Position numbers and translations under genes: made by a program. Positions 31,837 to 41,215 of a DNA stretch of 64,000 nucleotides are shown piece after piece. The notes beneath the pieces were generated by a model. It was not told where the DNA came from and made no database searches. It worked only from the letters and a program-made list of their open reading frames with translations. Every line of letters begins with the position of its first letter. The stretch's first letter is position 1. Source of the stretch: Bacteroides sp. (GTDB lineage: Bacteria > Bacteroidota > Bacteroidia > Bacteroidales > Muribaculaceae); the NCBI GenBank assembly GCA_014801815.1, contig JAAVDM010000030.1:46674-110673 (forward strand), written 5' to 3'.

Positions 31837-32550
31837 ATGAAGAGTATATTTTTATTATGTATGGTTGGAATGTGTTGGCACCCTTTGTTAGCACATAAGT
31901 ATCACGATGGAAGTACAATAATTTTAAATTTATTTTCTTCCGTTTCATCGTCTCTTGTATCAGATTTAAATGATACAAGTGTCTCCGAATTAGATGTTCT
32001 TGAAAGAGCTAACAAAGCTCGTAAAGCTCATGAATATGAAAAGGCTTATCATCTATATCTGAGTATATCTACTAACAAAGAGGCACAATATCAGATAGGT
32101 GTTATGTATTTTCAAGGACGCGGTGTTCCGCAATCCTATTCCGAAGCTGAGAAATGGTGGCGAAAGGCTGCTGGACAGGGTAATGCTGATGCTCAGTATG
32201 ATCTCGGTAAATTGTATTTATATGGTTTTGGTGTTCCGCAATCATATTCCGAAGCTACGAAATATTATCTTAAAGCAGCGGAAGGAGGTTCTGTTCTTGC
32301 TCAGCACGATATAGGTGTCATGTATTTTGAGGGGGACCATGTTCCGCAATCCTATTCCGAAGCTGAGAAATGGTGGCGAAAAGCTGCTGAACAGGGTTAT
32401 GCTGCATCTCAGCACAATCTCGGTGGTCTGTATTTTAAAGGCTGGGGTGTTCCGCAATCCTATTCCGAAGCTGAGAAATGGTGGCGAAAAGCTGCTGGAC
32501 AAGGTTATATCGAGGCCCAAAAAGGTCTTTTACTCTTAAAGCATCGTTAA
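31837..32550 (+). CDS. Secreted Sel1-repeat protein (four repeats)
   Basis: Exported protein of 237 residues. I use the ATG at 31837, which opens a signal peptide (MKSIFLLCMVGMCWHPLLAH); the frame extends to 31810 without a better start. After a linker come Sel1-like repeats of 36 residues with the core GVPQSYSEAEKWWRKAA. The 108-base DNA unit is nearly identical in three of the four copies (gttccgc begins at 32125, 32233, 32341 and 32449), which points to recent tandem duplication. Sel1 repeats mediate protein-protein contacts. It is a paralogue of the gene at 34333. Confidence 0.85.
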   Translation: MKSIFLLCMVGMCWHPLLAHKYHDGSTIILNLFSSVSSSLVSDLNDTSVSELDVLERANKARKAHEYEKAYHLYLSISTNKEAQYQIGVMYFQGRGVPQSYSEAEKWWRKAAGQGNADAQYDLGKLYLYGFGVPQSYSEATKYYLKAAEGGSVLAQHDIGVMYFEGDHVPQSYSEAEKWWRKAAEQGYAASQHNLGGLYFKGWGVPQSYSEAEKWWRKAAGQGYIEAQKGLLLLKHR

Positions 32551-32855
32551 GATAGCTTTGTGCATAAAAGAATAGATACGAATAGGGAAATGGTACATAG
32601 GCTTCTAATATTCTCATATTTCTTGTAAACTTTAGTTTATCTGTATTAACACCTATTTTTGAGGCCGCCTATTTTTACTCCATAAACTCGATCTCCTTGT
32701 AGGTTATAATAGTCTGTCCATTCTGAATTAATTAAATGAGGTTGTGTCGTAATATACAACCTCTTTTAGTTAACATTGAATATTTTATGTAATATGCTGT
32801 TGATTAGCTAAATATCTAATTGTGACATTACTTCCAAATTTTATGGAAAATTTAA
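32551..32855. other. Intergenic region with a plus-strand hairpin
   Basis: No gene recognised. The main feature is GAGGTTGT-loop-ACAACCTC-TTTT at 32738-32767, an intrinsic terminator about 190 bases after the Sel1 gene. Confidence 0.65.
32738..32767 (+). terminator. Intrinsic terminator downstream of the first Sel1 gene
   Basis: An 8-bp stem (32738-32745 with 32756-32763), 10-base loop and T4 tail. Confidence 0.75.
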
Positions 32856-33851
32856 TCAATTATTCTTATTGATGAGGTTGACAATGACTTTTACCATTGT
32901 ATCTTTTTCTTCTGTGCGGCTTTCGGCTATCATCAGGGTGAGGGCGACAATGGTATTGTCAGCGATGCGCTTGGAGCCGTCCTCATTGTAGAGAATGTCG
33001 TTGCCGTTGAGAAACCATAGGAAGAGGGTAGCGGCAATGCGTTTGTTGCCGTCACTGAAAGAGTGATTTTTCGTGACAAGGTAAAGAAGCATTGCTGCTT
33101 TCTCTTCAACTGAAGGGTAGAGATCAACGCCTCCAAATGTCTGATAGATCTGACCTATCGAGCTTTTGAAGGAATCATCTTTTTCATTACCGAAGAGGGT
33201 ACTTCCGCCAAATTTATCGTGTAATTCGCGTATTACTTGCATCGCATTTTCGTAAGTTGCATGGAAAACTTCTTTGCCGGTGGTGTCCTCTATCTTCAAC
33301 TCCTGATAGTCGTAACGATCCAGAGTGTCGAGAGCGTATGTATAATCTACCACGACATCGAGCAATGAGCGGCTATCCTCGGTCAGCTTTTCCTGATTCT
33401 GAATGGTACGTCCCAAAACCTTTACTAATTGACTCAGTTCGTCATATTTCTGTGCCGCTACACGCTCATTAATAGCGTAGCCTTGCAGAAGATACTGTTT
33501 CAAGATTTTATTAGCCCATATACGAAATGCTGTGGCATTCTTTGAATTAACACGATAGCCGACTGAAAGTATTGCGTCTAGATTATAATGATCAACGACT
33601 TCTACCGACGAACCACGAAAACCACGATTCACGACTGTTTCCATTTTGGAAATAGTCGTATCTCGTTCCAATTCTCCGGACTCAAATATATTCTTCAAAT
33701 GTTTTGAGATGGCCGGTACTTTTGTGCCGAATAGCTCTGCAATCTGACGCTGTGTGAGCCAGATTGTTTCGCCATGTACAGTCACATCCAACTGAGTTTC
33801 TCCATTTGGAGTCTTGTATATTACAAGCTTTGTTTCGTTATTCATTCCCAT
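32856..33851 (-). CDS. RhuM-like N-terminus fused to a Doc/Fic domain
   Basis: Protein of 331 residues. Residues about 10-125 are RhuM-like: TVHGETIWLTQRQIAELFG, then IFESGELERDTTIS and VDHYNLDAILSVGYRVNSK, a DNA-binding-like module found in many accessory islands. Residues about 195-325 carry the Doc/Fic core NHSFSDGNKRIAA with the catalytic His at 263 and the phosphate-loop GNKR. This fusion is common in Bacteroidetes, often annotated as virulence RhuM family protein. Doc-type domains phosphorylate or AMPylate targets and act as toxins; no small antitoxin gene is visible beside it, though the RhuM part could self-regulate. A second ATG is at 33845. Confidence 0.82.
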   Translation of the reverse strand: MGMNNETKLVIYKTPNGETQLDVTVHGETIWLTQRQIAELFGTKVPAISKHLKNIFESGELERDTTISKMETVVNRGFRGSSVEVVDHYNLDAILSVGYRVNSKNATAFRIWANKILKQYLLQGYAINERVAAQKYDELSQLVKVLGRTIQNQEKLTEDSRSLLDVVVDYTYALDTLDRYDYQELKIEDTTGKEVFHATYENAMQVIRELHDKFGGSTLFGNEKDDSFKSSIGQIYQTFGGVDLYPSVEEKAAMLLYLVTKNHSFSDGNKRIAATLFLWFLNGNDILYNEDGSKRIADNTIVALTLMIAESRTEEKDTMVKVIVNLINKNN

Positions 33852-34332
33852 GATGCAAAATTAATGAAAATACTGAGATTACGACATTTTAGGTTTTTAT
33901 ATCATCAAAAGACATAAGATTTATTATCATCCGTTGGTAATTTATCTATCTCGTCAGTTCTTTCATAGAAAGATAGTTTGATGTAGTCCATAAAAGTCTT
34001 TTATATTTTGTAGTGACTGATGCGTATCATTTGGATAATTGTGTGTAGGTCTTTATTTAAAGAACTAACCGTCTCTAAACTTCACAATGGTGAGGAAGGG
34101 CTTATTCTAAAGGTACGGACTCCGTAACTTTGAGCAGGCTGGATTGGATAAGATTCAGGCTAAAATCAATCGAAGATACCAATAAAAATTAAATTTTTAT
34201 CTTCGATTTAAACTTTGAATCGAAAAAGTTCGTAAATTCGCGCCGACAGTTGATTCCGCTGTGTATAATTAAATCCAATAGAAGTTTTATTTTGTACGCA
34301 ATTAATTCGATTACGAAATTTTTGATATATGT
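33852..34332. other. AT-rich region upstream of the second Sel1 gene
   Basis: No gene. It contains an 11-bp inverted repeat, AATCGAAGATA (34168-34178) with TATCTTCGATT (34198-34208). A promoter-like TTTG (34214-34217), 15 bases, TAAATTCG (34233-34240) lies about 90 bases before the Sel1 ATG. Confidence 0.5.
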
Positions 34333-35268
34333 ATGAAGAGGAGAAGTATATTTTTACTGTTTATGGTCGGTATAGCGTTGAACTTGATAACGGCTTTCGG
34401 GTATCAGGAGAAGATGGTGATAAATACTGGTTCGTTGACTGATGCTTTCTTGCCTGTGGTGGAGGTTGATACTACCGAAGGACCGGATGTAGACCTTGTA
34501 TTGATGAGAGTAAGTGATGCTTTTGAAGCAGGTGAGTATGAGAAAGTTTGTAGTCTTCTTTTTACTATCGCTGACAATAAGAGGGCACAGTATAATATTG
34601 GTATTATGTATTATGACGGTTTAGGTGTACCTCGGTCATACACCGAAGCTGCCAAGTGGTATCGGAAGGCTGCCGAACAGGGTCATGCGAAAGCTCAGAA
34701 TCATCTCGGTATGCTGTACGAGTTAGGAAATGGTGTGGAGCAGTCGTATGAGGAAGCTGCGCGGTGGTACCGTAAAGCTGCTGAACAAGGGGACCCGATT
34801 GCTCAGAATAATATAGGTATGTTGTATGCAAGCGGAAATGGTGTGGAACAGTCATACACCGAGGCAAGGGATTGGTGGCTTAAAGCGGCAGCTCAAGATT
34901 GTGGGGATGCTGAGAATAATATAGGAGTATTGTACTTTAATGGGGCCGGAGTGCCGCAGTCGTACGAGGAGGCGATGAAATGGTTTTTGAAAGCAGCTGA
35001 AAAGAATAATACCCAAGCTCAATACCATCTCGGTATGATATACTACAATGGTCTTGATGTGATTAAATCGTATATAGAGGCAGCTAAATGGTTTCGTAAA
35101 GCGGCAGAATTGGGTCAGGCGGATTCTCAATATGTCATAGGGTGTATGTATTATAATGGTGAAGGCGTTCCGGAATCTGAGGCTGAAGCGAAAAAATGGC
35201 TTACTAAAGCGGCTGAGCAGGGTCAGTCTTTCGCACAGGAGCTTTTGGTACGATTTGGTTGGAATTAA
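34333..35268 (+). CDS. Secreted Sel1-repeat protein (about six repeats)
   Basis: Exported protein of 311 residues. The signal peptide MKRRSIFLLFMVGIALNLIT is followed by a 60-residue acidic linker and then 36-residue Sel1 repeats with the cores GVPRSYTEAAKWYRKAAEQG and GVEQSYEEAARWYRKAAEQG. Unlike the paralogue at 31837 the repeats have diverged at DNA level, so this array is older. The N-termini of both proteins match (IFLL-MVG, then YEK... and NK-AQY-IG), so they share an ancestor. Role unknown; possibly a secreted scaffold. Confidence 0.87.
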   Translation: MKRRSIFLLFMVGIALNLITAFGYQEKMVINTGSLTDAFLPVVEVDTTEGPDVDLVLMRVSDAFEAGEYEKVCSLLFTIADNKRAQYNIGIMYYDGLGVPRSYTEAAKWYRKAAEQGHAKAQNHLGMLYELGNGVEQSYEEAARWYRKAAEQGDPIAQNNIGMLYASGNGVEQSYTEARDWWLKAAAQDCGDAENNIGVLYFNGAGVPQSYEEAMKWFLKAAEKNNTQAQYHLGMIYYNGLDVIKSYIEAAKWFRKAAELGQADSQYVIGCMYYNGEGVPESEAEAKKWLTKAAEQGQSFAQELLVRFGWN

Positions 35269-35274
35269 AGAAAA

Positions 35275-35325
35275 GAGGCAGTGGGAAGTATTAGCATGAG
35301 CCATGCTAATACTTCCCACTGCCTC
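35275..35325. terminator. Perfect 24-bp hairpin between convergent genes
   Basis: 35275-35298 pairs exactly with 35302-35325 (loop AGC). It is flanked by an A-rich stretch that gives a T-rich tail on the minus strand. Serves the Sel1 gene and the convergent DUF4301 gene. Confidence 0.85.
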
Positions 35326-35345
35326 AAATTCTTACTATATGACTA

Positions 35346-36869
35346 TTAGCCCTGATGTGCGGGACGCAGCAGGTCGTTGACTGTCTTGACGGGGTTGAAG
35401 GTCTCTATGGGTACCTCGACGAGGATGGTGTTCCAGTCGCTCATTGCACCGTTCCAGAGACCGGGTAGCTCAAGAGCTTTGATTTCGACACCTTCGCGGC
35501 TCTTGATAGAGATGAAGCCGGTAGCTTTATCGACATAATCAGGCAGATTGAATTTGTTGCCCTTGTAGTCGCGTGTGGTGCATACGAGGTCTACTGGGTT
35601 GAAGTGAGTGGCCTCCTTGAGCATCTTCATAGCCTCGGGGTTGGCGGGGTCAATCTGAGTTGATTCAAGTATCTGAGGACTTACCGTACCGTCGGGATTG
35701 TAGGTAAGGAACGGGCCACCGCCGGGTTCGCCCTGATTCTTCACCATACCGCACACACGCAGAGGACGGTTAAGTTTGGCGAAGATATAAGAAGCCTTCT
35801 CGTCGGGAGTCATCTGGTCGCAGTGGTCATTGGTGATGCAGAGCACGCGACGTACGAAGTTAAGCATTTCGTTGAGTTCCTTCTCGGTAGGTGTACCTTT
35901 CTGCAGACGGTGGCAGTACTCGTCAATTTTGATTTTGGTACTTACCAAAATACCTCCGATTACCTTCTTGAAATGTATTGTGGGACGGCGCAGTGAATCG
36001 GGCACTACGTTGTCGATGTTCTTGATAAATACAACGTCGGCATTGAGGTCATTGAGGTTTTCGATAAGCGCACCGTGACCGCCGGGACGGAAGAAGAGTT
36101 TACCGTTCTCACGATAGGGAGTGCCGTCCATGTTGGCAGCCACTGTGTCGGTCGAAGGTTTCTGTACGCTCATTGTCACGTCATAGTTGACACCGTATTT
36201 GTGTTCCAGCACACCTTTTGCCTCCTCAATCTTGGCCTGTACCAAAGGTATGTGGTCTTCGCTGACGGTAAAGTGTACATGTACGTTACCGTCTTTACCG
36301 GCTGCATACTGAGCGCCTTCAGCCAGATGTTCCTCAATGGCAGTGCGGGCGTCACCCTGTACCTTATGGAACTGCAGCAGAGCCTTGGGCAGCTGACCGT
36401 AGTTGAGACCTTCAGCTGTAATCAGTGTCTCGGCTACATCTTTGAAACGTTTGTCCTTGATGAGCGAGTCAATGCTCAGACCATGAAGCTGCAGAGCCGT
36501 GAAGTTGAGACGGGGGAAGAACGCAAACTCTTCGATATGATCGAAGAATTTCTTTATGAAATCATTGTCAGGCTTGTTCTTCTTGCCGTTGATGAAAGCG
36601 AAGACATCTTTAAACATACGAGAGGCAGCGCCGCTGGCAGGCACCATCTTTACGATAGTGTGGCCCTGAGCCAGATACTTGTCCCAGATGTCGATGCTCT
36701 GTTGCTGCATCTCGGGCGAGAGAGCTGAAATACCGTGTCCTACGGTAGCGGGAGCATATATTTTAAGGAAGGGGAAACCTTCGGTAAGCATGCGGAGTTC
36801 TTCCTGGAGTTTTTCGGCCGATATACCTTTCTCGTTAAGGGTGGCCTGGTCATTGGGTTGGAGGTTCAT
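35346..36869 (-). CDS. DUF4301-family protein
   Basis: Cytoplasmic protein of 507 residues, matching the conserved Bacteroidetes family DUF4301. Recognisable parts are KMVPASGAASRMFKDVFAF (about residues 74-92), RPGGHGALIENLNDLNADVV, which looks like a nucleotide-sugar-transferase type loop, and VKNQGEPGGGPF. The fold suggests a nucleotidyltransferase-like enzyme, but that is inference; no function is established to my knowledge. It is 35 bases downstream of the lipoprotein gene at 36905 and may share its transcript. Confidence 0.85.
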   Translation of the reverse strand: MNLQPNDQATLNEKGISAEKLQEELRMLTEGFPFLKIYAPATVGHGISALSPEMQQQSIDIWDKYLAQGHTIVKMVPASGAASRMFKDVFAFINGKKNKPDNDFIKKFFDHIEEFAFFPRLNFTALQLHGLSIDSLIKDKRFKDVAETLITAEGLNYGQLPKALLQFHKVQGDARTAIEEHLAEGAQYAAGKDGNVHVHFTVSEDHIPLVQAKIEEAKGVLEHKYGVNYDVTMSVQKPSTDTVAANMDGTPYRENGKLFFRPGGHGALIENLNDLNADVVFIKNIDNVVPDSLRRPTIHFKKVIGGILVSTKIKIDEYCHRLQKGTPTEKELNEMLNFVRRVLCITNDHCDQMTPDEKASYIFAKLNRPLRVCGMVKNQGEPGGGPFLTYNPDGTVSPQILESTQIDPANPEAMKMLKEATHFNPVDLVCTTRDYKGNKFNLPDYVDKATGFISIKSREGVEIKALELPGLWNGAMSDWNTILVEVPIETFNPVKTVNDLLRPAHQG

Positions 36870-36904
36870 AATATATCTGATTCGTTAAGTTACGATTGGT
36901 CTTT

Positions 36905-37648
36905 TTACTTTGTTTGGGTATCGCTATCTTCAAGACGCATACGGAAGAGAGATATTTTGCGGTTCAGTAATTTCACCTGCATTTCGAGTCGTTCGGCAGT
37001 AGACTGTGCGTTATAGAGGCGCCATGTTTCAGCTATTGCTTTCTGACGGGCGGCAGGCAGAGTCACAGTCGAGGCCACACGACCCGAAGGCTGGATAAAC
37101 TCTATCTTCACTTTGCCTTCGGGGGCTAAGGCTATGAGGCGTCCCACCGAGTCGGCGGCGGTACCGCTGAAAGCTACGGTATTATAGCCTGAATGACGGT
37201 AGTTGAGCGCCTGATCATGTGGCACGACTGCGGTGGAAGTCGACCCTTCGGGAGTCACGGCACGCAGACGGCAGTAAGTGTTGCCGCTAAGAGCCGAGAG
37301 CAGTTCGAAACCCTCCCCTTCGGTGATACGTGCCGCCAGTCCGGTTGAGGTAAGCGGTAATTGTCCGGCAAGAGAGTTGGCCAGAGTGTAACCCTCGACC
37401 TCACGCGGATTACTGATATGTCTGAAGCCCTGCAGCATGTTACCCACAGCACTGTGCAGTGAGTCGATGCGTGTCTGGACGGCCGTTATTTCGGTCTCGG
37501 TATTCTTAATGGAATCTCCTAACGACAGTATCCAGTTTCTGTGTTCGGAAGGGACATCTTTTTTAGTCTGTCCACCCGAACAGCCGACGGCTAAAGCTGT
37601 GCAGAATGCGGCTGTGGCTATAAGCGGCAGATGTCTGTGTCTTGACAT
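36905..37648 (-). CDS. Hypothetical lipoprotein with coiled-coil segments
   Basis: Exported lipoprotein of 247 residues; signal peptide with lipobox TALAVGCSGG. Helical, coiled-coil-like stretches flank a beta-rich middle: residues about 38-70 (LSLGDSIKNTETEITAVQTR) and the C-terminal AERLEMQVKLLNRKISLFRM. No family recognised. It lies between relA/spoT and DUF4301 on the same strand with 36-base gaps, so it is likely in one transcript with them. Confidence 0.7.
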   Translation of the reverse strand: MSRHRHLPLIATAAFCTALAVGCSGGQTKKDVPSEHRNWILSLGDSIKNTETEITAVQTRIDSLHSAVGNMLQGFRHISNPREVEGYTLANSLAGQLPLTSTGLAARITEGEGFELLSALSGNTYCRLRAVTPEGSTSTAVVPHDQALNYRHSGYNTVAFSGTAADSVGRLIALAPEGKVKIEFIQPSGRVASTVTLPAARQKAIAETWRLYNAQSTAERLEMQVKLLNRKISLFRMRLEDSDTQTK

Positions 37649-37684
37649 TGGCGTGAATGGGATTGATTGATTTTAGATATTCTC

Positions 37685-39883
37685 TTAGATACGTTCCACC
37701 GACTTTACGCCTTTGACAGTCTTGATTTTCTTGACTATGGCGTTGAGCTGACGCTGGTCGGTGACTGTAACCACAAGCACACCCTGAAACATTCCGTCAT
37801 GGCTGTCTACCGATATGTTACGGAGGTTAGCACCAGATTCTTTTGAAATCAGCGATGTGATATTGGTCACGATACCTATGTCGTCGATACCGACTATACG
37901 GAGAGTTGCAGGCAGACTGTCACCGGTGTGGCCGCTCCAGTCCACACGTATCAGACGGTAAGGATAGCGCTCGCGTATGTTGGAAGCGTTGGGACAGTCT
38001 CGGCGGTGTACCTTCAGAGTACCCTCACTGCTGATGAACCCGAATACATCATCACCATATATGGGATTGCAGCAGCGGGCGAATTTGTACTGCAGACCGC
38101 TGATGGTCTTGCCGCCGATTGTCAGTACTTCGCTCTTGCTGTGTGTGTCCTCGTCGTTGCGTACCAGCTCGAATTCTTCGGCCGATACACGTTCGGTTTC
38201 AGTGTCGCGGTCAAGGGAGTCGATATAAGTGGTCAGGAAACGCGCCGGGTCAATCTTCTCGGCTGCCATATCGGCATAGAACTCATTGGCAAATTTATAA
38301 CCCTGGCGTTTGATAAGTTTCATAAGCAGGGCTTCGTCAAGCTCTATCTTACGGTTTTTAGCGCGCCGACTCAGCATCTCTTTGCCAAGTTCCGCCTGAT
38401 GCTGAAGCTGCTCATTAAGGCTCTGTTTTATTTTGTTGCGAGCCTTAGAACTGGTCACTATTCCGAGCCATTCCTGACGCGGCTGCTGCGAAGCTGATGT
38501 GATTATCTCTACGGTGTCACCGTTGGCTATCTTGTAGCTTATCTTGCGGTGAGCGCCGTTGACTACACCGCCTGTGCAGCGGGCACCGACATTGGTATGT
38601 ATATGAAAGGCAAAATCGAGAACAGTTGCGCCGGCAGGAAGCCTGAAGAGGTCACCTTTAGGTGTGAAAGCGAACACCTCGCGTCCCCAGACGTCCATTT
38701 TCATATCTTTCATAAGCTGCATCGGACCGGCGTCAGCTGTTTCGAGTATGTCGCGGATATTGTTCATCCACTGGTCGGTAGAGTCGCTCTTTACACCTTT
38801 GTAACGCCAGTGAGCCGCAAGGCCCTTTTCGGCCACAAGATCCATACGCCGCGAACGGAATTGCACTTCGACCCATTTCGAGTCAGGCCCCATTACAGTG
38901 GCGTGCAGACTTTCATAGCCGTTGCTTTTGGGCAGCGATATCCAGTCTTTCATTCGGGCCGGGTTGGCCGTGTACATGTCAGCCAGTATAGAGTAGGCGA
39001 GCCAGCAGTCACTTTTCTCTTTCTCACGCGGCGTGTCGATTATCACACGTATGGCGAAAAGGTCATAGATATGCTGTATGTCCACCTTCTGTTTCTTCAT
39101 CTTGTTCCATATCGAGGATATGGATTTGGTGCGTCCCTTGATGTCAAATTTAAGACCGGCAGCTTCCAGCTTTGTTTTGACCGGAGCTATAAACTGCTTA
39201 ATGTAGGCATCTCGGGCACGTTTTGTTTCGTTGAGTTTATGGGCTATCTGAGTATAAATCTCACGGTTGGTATATTTCAGCGAGAGGTCTTCAAGTTCAC
39301 CTTTTATCTTGTACAGACCCAGACGGTGGGCAAGCTGAGCATAGAGACAGTTGGCTTCAAAGGCTACATCGCGTACCCATTCCTCGTCAGGGTGGTGATT
39401 TATTGAGCGCATCAGCACCAGCGAACGTACTATCATCATAATGATGACACGTATATCATCGGCTAGAGAGAGCATCAAACCTCTAAAATTATCCTGATTG
39501 ACAGCGTTATTCTTACCTGAGAAACGTTCTACGGCACTGACACCGGCAAGCAGCGAGGCCACATCGTCACCCCATTGGTGACTTACCTCTTCAAGACTGC
39601 ACAGGCCGTCGTTGACAGCCGGCGTGAGGAGCAGAGCCAGTATGATGTCCGTGTCACAGTCCACCATTTCTGCGAACGTCATAGCCGTACGCATAGCCAT
39701 CAGAGCTTTCGGCAGTCCTTTGGCATCATGTGCGGCTCCCTTGCTGCCACACAGCAGCGAGCGCAACTGAGCCAGACGCCCGTTGTCGGGCATACCCTCG
39801 GCATAGCGGCGCATACCAGCTGCCAGATTGAGCAGTTCTCTGCGTTCGGCGGGAGAGAGGATGTCACGTTCTTTAGTATCCAT
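37685..39883 (-). CDS. RelA/SpoT-family (p)ppGpp synthetase with degenerate hydrolase domain
   Basis: Long RSH protein of 732 residues. The N-terminal HD region has lost its catalytic motifs: where bifunctional enzymes have LLHDVVEDT this has LLTPAVNDG, and KLADRLHNMRTL is replaced by MIVRSLVLMRSI. The synthetase domain keeps GRTKSISSIWNKMKKQ, YDLFAIRVIIDT, PKSNGYESLHATVMGP and WVEVQFRSRRMDLVAEKGLA. TGS (FAFTPKGDLFRLPAGATVLD), the conserved CC region (ARCCNPIYGDDVFGFIS) and a C-terminal ACT domain follow. It therefore looks like a synthetase-only, RelA-like enzyme; a separate hydrolase should exist elsewhere. Confidence 0.9.
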   Translation of the reverse strand: MDTKERDILSPAERRELLNLAAGMRRYAEGMPDNGRLAQLRSLLCGSKGAAHDAKGLPKALMAMRTAMTFAEMVDCDTDIILALLLTPAVNDGLCSLEEVSHQWGDDVASLLAGVSAVERFSGKNNAVNQDNFRGLMLSLADDIRVIIMMIVRSLVLMRSINHHPDEEWVRDVAFEANCLYAQLAHRLGLYKIKGELEDLSLKYTNREIYTQIAHKLNETKRARDAYIKQFIAPVKTKLEAAGLKFDIKGRTKSISSIWNKMKKQKVDIQHIYDLFAIRVIIDTPREKEKSDCWLAYSILADMYTANPARMKDWISLPKSNGYESLHATVMGPDSKWVEVQFRSRRMDLVAEKGLAAHWRYKGVKSDSTDQWMNNIRDILETADAGPMQLMKDMKMDVWGREVFAFTPKGDLFRLPAGATVLDFAFHIHTNVGARCTGGVVNGAHRKISYKIANGDTVEIITSASQQPRQEWLGIVTSSKARNKIKQSLNEQLQHQAELGKEMLSRRAKNRKIELDEALLMKLIKRQGYKFANEFYADMAAEKIDPARFLTTYIDSLDRDTETERVSAEEFELVRNDEDTHSKSEVLTIGGKTISGLQYKFARCCNPIYGDDVFGFISSEGTLKVHRRDCPNASNIRERYPYRLIRVDWSGHTGDSLPATLRIVGIDDIGIVTNITSLISKESGANLRNISVDSHDGMFQGVLVVTVTDQRQLNAIVKKIKTVKGVKSVERI

Positions 39884-40008
39884 ACTTTTGTCTGTGTTCG
39901 TATATAGGCGTTGGCAGTTATAATTGTATGCAAAAATACATATAATTACTTACACTGCCAACATCTGACACATTTTTTTTGCAATATGTTGCAGATTTAC
40001 AATCTGAC

Positions 40009-41082
40009 TCAAGGGTGGCGGCGTATAAAAGAGAAAATTGTATCGTAGGCTGCCGTGCGTACTTCAAGGCGGCTCAGTATAAGGTCATGCAGACCGCTGT
40101 CGATTGCACACACCTGACGCTCGTGGCCGAGCTGTACGCCGCGCTGCTGTATCTGTTCGGGGTCGAGTACCGCATCGCCTGTCTGAAAGACAGGAGTCCA
40201 GTTGCAACCGTCAATCTTACGGCTTGAGTGCATCACCAGTATGGGTACGGAGATGTCTTTCTTATGACGCAGTACATCGCCCTGCGCACGGCTTATAGCA
40301 CGTATCCAGCTCATAGTCACAGGTGGTGAGTAGACCATTTTCCAATCGGTATTATATTCCCATTCACCGTGATATTCTTTGAGTAGACTGTAAGCGTAAC
40401 CGTCACAGTGGCCTTGTTTTATTTTGGTGTTTTTCAGCACCGAACCGAAGAAGCCCACAACCGGTATGGCTACTTTACGCATGAACGGACTGAAATTCCA
40501 TGCCAAAAACGGACTGTCAGTGACTATACGGTCTACAGTGATGTCCTTACCGCGTATGGCTCCGAAAAGCGCTACTGTAAGACCTCCTGTGGAGTGGCCG
40601 CCGAGAGTTATGTCGGTGTTGCCGTCACGGCGTATCTGAGCTAAGGCTGCATCTATATCTTCGAAATATTCTTTCTGGTCGCGGACATTGAAAGGCCACT
40701 GCCAGGGTTCCCAGCTGCGTCCGTAGCGACGCAGGTCAACGGCATAGAAGTTGTAGCCTGAGTCAACAAACAACTGACCCATCTCGCTTTGGAAAAAGTA
40801 GTCGTTAAAGCCGTGTACGTACAGAAAAGCCTTGCGCGAGCCGTGTCCGCACAGCTTACGTACTATCGTGCAACGACACGGGCCGTCGAAGGCTTCACCC
40901 TGATTGACGTAGCGTGCCTCGTAGCCGTCAAGTATGTCGCTATGCCATGTTGTGTCAGTGGTTGGTGTTTTCGGCCCGGTGTACTTTTCGGGAAACCGCC
41001 ACGTGGCGGGATTGTCATTGTCAACAGCCATAGCCGCGAATGCAGCTAACAGGACTATGAGCAGAAAGGGTAGTTTACGCAT
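40009..41082 (-). CDS. Exported alpha/beta hydrolase (lysophospholipase-like)
   Basis: Serine hydrolase of 357 residues. I use the ATG at 41082, which opens a signal peptide (MRKLPFLLIVLLAAFAAMAV); an upstream in-frame ATG at 41121 would fall within the terminator hairpin. The nucleophile elbow is GGHSTGGL (about residue 160), the oxyanion region is LYVHGFNDYFFQ, and the charge-relay His is in SGLHDLILSR near the C-terminus. It resembles Hydrolase_4/serine aminopeptidase S33 proteins; substrate unknown. An alternative outer-surface lipid esterase role is possible. Confidence 0.82.
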   Translation of the reverse strand: MRKLPFLLIVLLAAFAAMAVDNDNPATWRFPEKYTGPKTPTTDTTWHSDILDGYEARYVNQGEAFDGPCRCTIVRKLCGHGSRKAFLYVHGFNDYFFQSEMGQLFVDSGYNFYAVDLRRYGRSWEPWQWPFNVRDQKEYFEDIDAALAQIRRDGNTDITLGGHSTGGLTVALFGAIRGKDITVDRIVTDSPFLAWNFSPFMRKVAIPVVGFFGSVLKNTKIKQGHCDGYAYSLLKEYHGEWEYNTDWKMVYSPPVTMSWIRAISRAQGDVLRHKKDISVPILVMHSSRKIDGCNWTPVFQTGDAVLDPEQIQQRGVQLGHERQVCAIDSGLHDLILSRLEVRTAAYDTIFSFIRRHP

Positions 41083-41100
41083 GGAGTCGTGTGGAAAAAT

Positions 41101-41159
41101 GTTAAGACTGAAGACAGACATCTGTATTGTGGAAGGCGGTGTCTGTCTTCAGTCTTAAC
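41101..41159 (-). terminator. Perfect 20-bp inverted repeat after the Oar-like gene
   Basis: 41101-41120 pairs exactly with 41140-41159 around a 19-base loop. On the minus strand it is followed by a T-run (CATTTTTCC). It closes the Oar-like gene and lies 18 bases before the hydrolase start. Confidence 0.78.
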
Positions 41160-41215
41160 GTCGAGAAGGTGATATTGGTTTTATGATGGGTCGTAATGTG
41201 CTGATGTTATGACCG

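Noticed and set aside
32125..32500. 108-bp direct repeats as a CRISPR or mobile repeat
   Set aside because: They encode the 36-residue Sel1 repeats in frame.
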